From an uncultured Clostridia bacterium (GTDB lineage Bacteria > Bacillota > Clostridia > Saccharofermentanales > Fastidiosipilaceae): DNA of 15,041 nucleotides. The stretch lies in NCBI GenBank assembly GCA_947253135.1, contig CAMXYS010000028.1:1-15041 (forward strand), read 5' to 3'. The notes under the pieces are model-generated. The model saw nothing but the letters and a program-made list of their open reading frames with translations. It did no database searches and was not told the origin of the DNA. Both the position numbers and the translations under genes were made by a program. Positions 14,498 to 15,041 of this stretch are shown here, in pieces. How positions within the stretch are numbered: the stretch's first letter is position 1; each line of letters begins with the position of its first letter.

Positions 14498-15041
14498 ATG
14501 TTTGAAAGTTTATCTTCGCGCCTACAGGCTATGGTCGGAAAGATGCGCGGCAAGTCCCGGGTTACAGAGCGCGATATTAAGGACATGATGCGCGAAATCC
14601 GCCTGGCCTTGTTGGAGGCAGATGTCAACTTTAAGGTTGTTAAAGAATTGACGGCGGAGATCGGCGAGGCTTGCCAAGGGCAGGAAGTCTTGGGCAGTTT
14701 AACGCCCGGCCAACAGGTTGTTAAAATTGTCAACGACTCTTTGACGGAGATTTTAGGCTCTGAGCAGCAGAAAATCGGCGTTAATCCGGCCGGTTTTACC
14801 GTCATTATGTTGTATGGTTTGCAGGGTGCCGGTAAAACGACAACTGCTGCCAAATTGGCCCTCCATCTGAGGCAAAAAGGCAAGAAAGTGATGCTGACTT
14901 CGGTCGACGTTCACCGGCCGGCCGCAGCTAAACAGCTGGAAGTTTTGGCCAAGCAAATTGACGTGCCGATCTATATTAAGCCGGAAGAACCATCAGCAGT
15001 AACAATTGCCAAAGAGGCGGTTGACCGGGCCCGCTATATGA
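14498..15041 (+). CDS. ffh: Ffh, signal recognition particle GTPase (SRP54), 3' truncated by window
   Basis: The first 181 residues of Ffh, which binds signal sequences and SRP RNA and delivers ribosomes to FtsY at the membrane. The N domain (1-~95) shows FESLSSRLQAMVGKMRGKSR and EIRLALLEADVNFKVVKE. The G domain begins near 100 with the P-loop GLQGAGKTTTAAKLA (107-121) and the following VDVHRPAAAKQLEVL, equivalent to the usual ADVYRPAA motif. The remaining GTPase motifs and the methionine-rich M domain are beyond the window. ATG 14498 is preceded by GGAAAGGGG about 11 nt upstream, a rather long spacing, and the N-terminus fits the family. It is in one unit with ylxM. Confidence 0.95.
   Translation, partial: MFESLSSRLQAMVGKMRGKSRVTERDIKDMMREIRLALLEADVNFKVVKELTAEIGEACQGQEVLGSLTPGQQVVKIVNDSLTEILGSEQQKIGVNPAGFTVIMLYGLQGAGKTTTAAKLALHLRQKGKKVMLTSVDVHRPAAAKQLEVLAKQIDVPIYIKPEEPSAVTIAKEAVDRARYM

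Overview
The window looks like the chromosome of a Gram-positive, clostridia-like bacterium (Bacillota). The indications are a compact purine operon with a single-chain PurL, a separate PurO-type IMP cyclohydrolase beside an AICAR formyltransferase that lacks the usual fused partner domain, a YesM/YesN-type two-component pair, strong AGGAGG-like ribosome binding sites, and the ylxM-ffh gene pair. Species cannot be named from the sequence alone.

Region 1 (1-7713) is the 3' part of a purine biosynthesis operon, all on the + strand and tightly packed: purM (C-terminal end only), purN, purO-type IMP cyclohydrolase, purH (AICAR formyltransferase domain only), purD and purL. Gaps are 13 nt or less, or the genes overlap (10 nt purN/purO, TGATG at purO/purH, ATGA at purD/purL), so translation is probably coupled. 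Together they cover GAR synthesis (PurD), GAR formylation (PurN), FGAM synthesis (PurL), AIR synthesis (PurM) and the last two steps to IMP (PurH domain plus PurO). The operon start and the remaining genes (purF, purC, purE) would lie upstream of the window.

Region 2 (7714-13288) is a probable solute-sensing and uptake module. After an intergenic stretch with two nested inverted repeats come a membrane histidine kinase (LytS/YesM class, with an unusually long ATP-lid region) and an AraC-type response regulator. An AT-rich promoter region follows, then the three genes of a TRAP transporter: a lipoprotein substrate-binding protein (DctP), a small membrane subunit (DctQ) and a large membrane subunit (DctM). 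A good intrinsic terminator closes the unit. The likely logic is that the kinase senses an external organic acid and the regulator activates dctPQM. The substrate cannot be read from the sequence; an organic acid or sugar acid is the usual class.

Region 3 (13289-14076) is a gene graveyard: on the - strand the C-terminal remnant of a class-A-beta-lactamase-like serine hydrolase, then on the + strand the C-terminal remnant of a DDE (rve) transposase broken by two frameshifts. This decayed DNA abuts two small hairpins and a strong sigma-A-like promoter.

Region 4 (14077-15041) is ylxM followed by ffh (signal recognition particle GTPase, cut by the window end). The promoter lies so close to the ylxM ATG that the transcript is predicted to be leaderless or nearly so, and its -35 box sits inside the right arm of a perfect 10-bp inverted repeat followed by a T run. 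This compact terminator/promoter overlap is the most unusual local structure seen. No entirely new multi-gene system was found.
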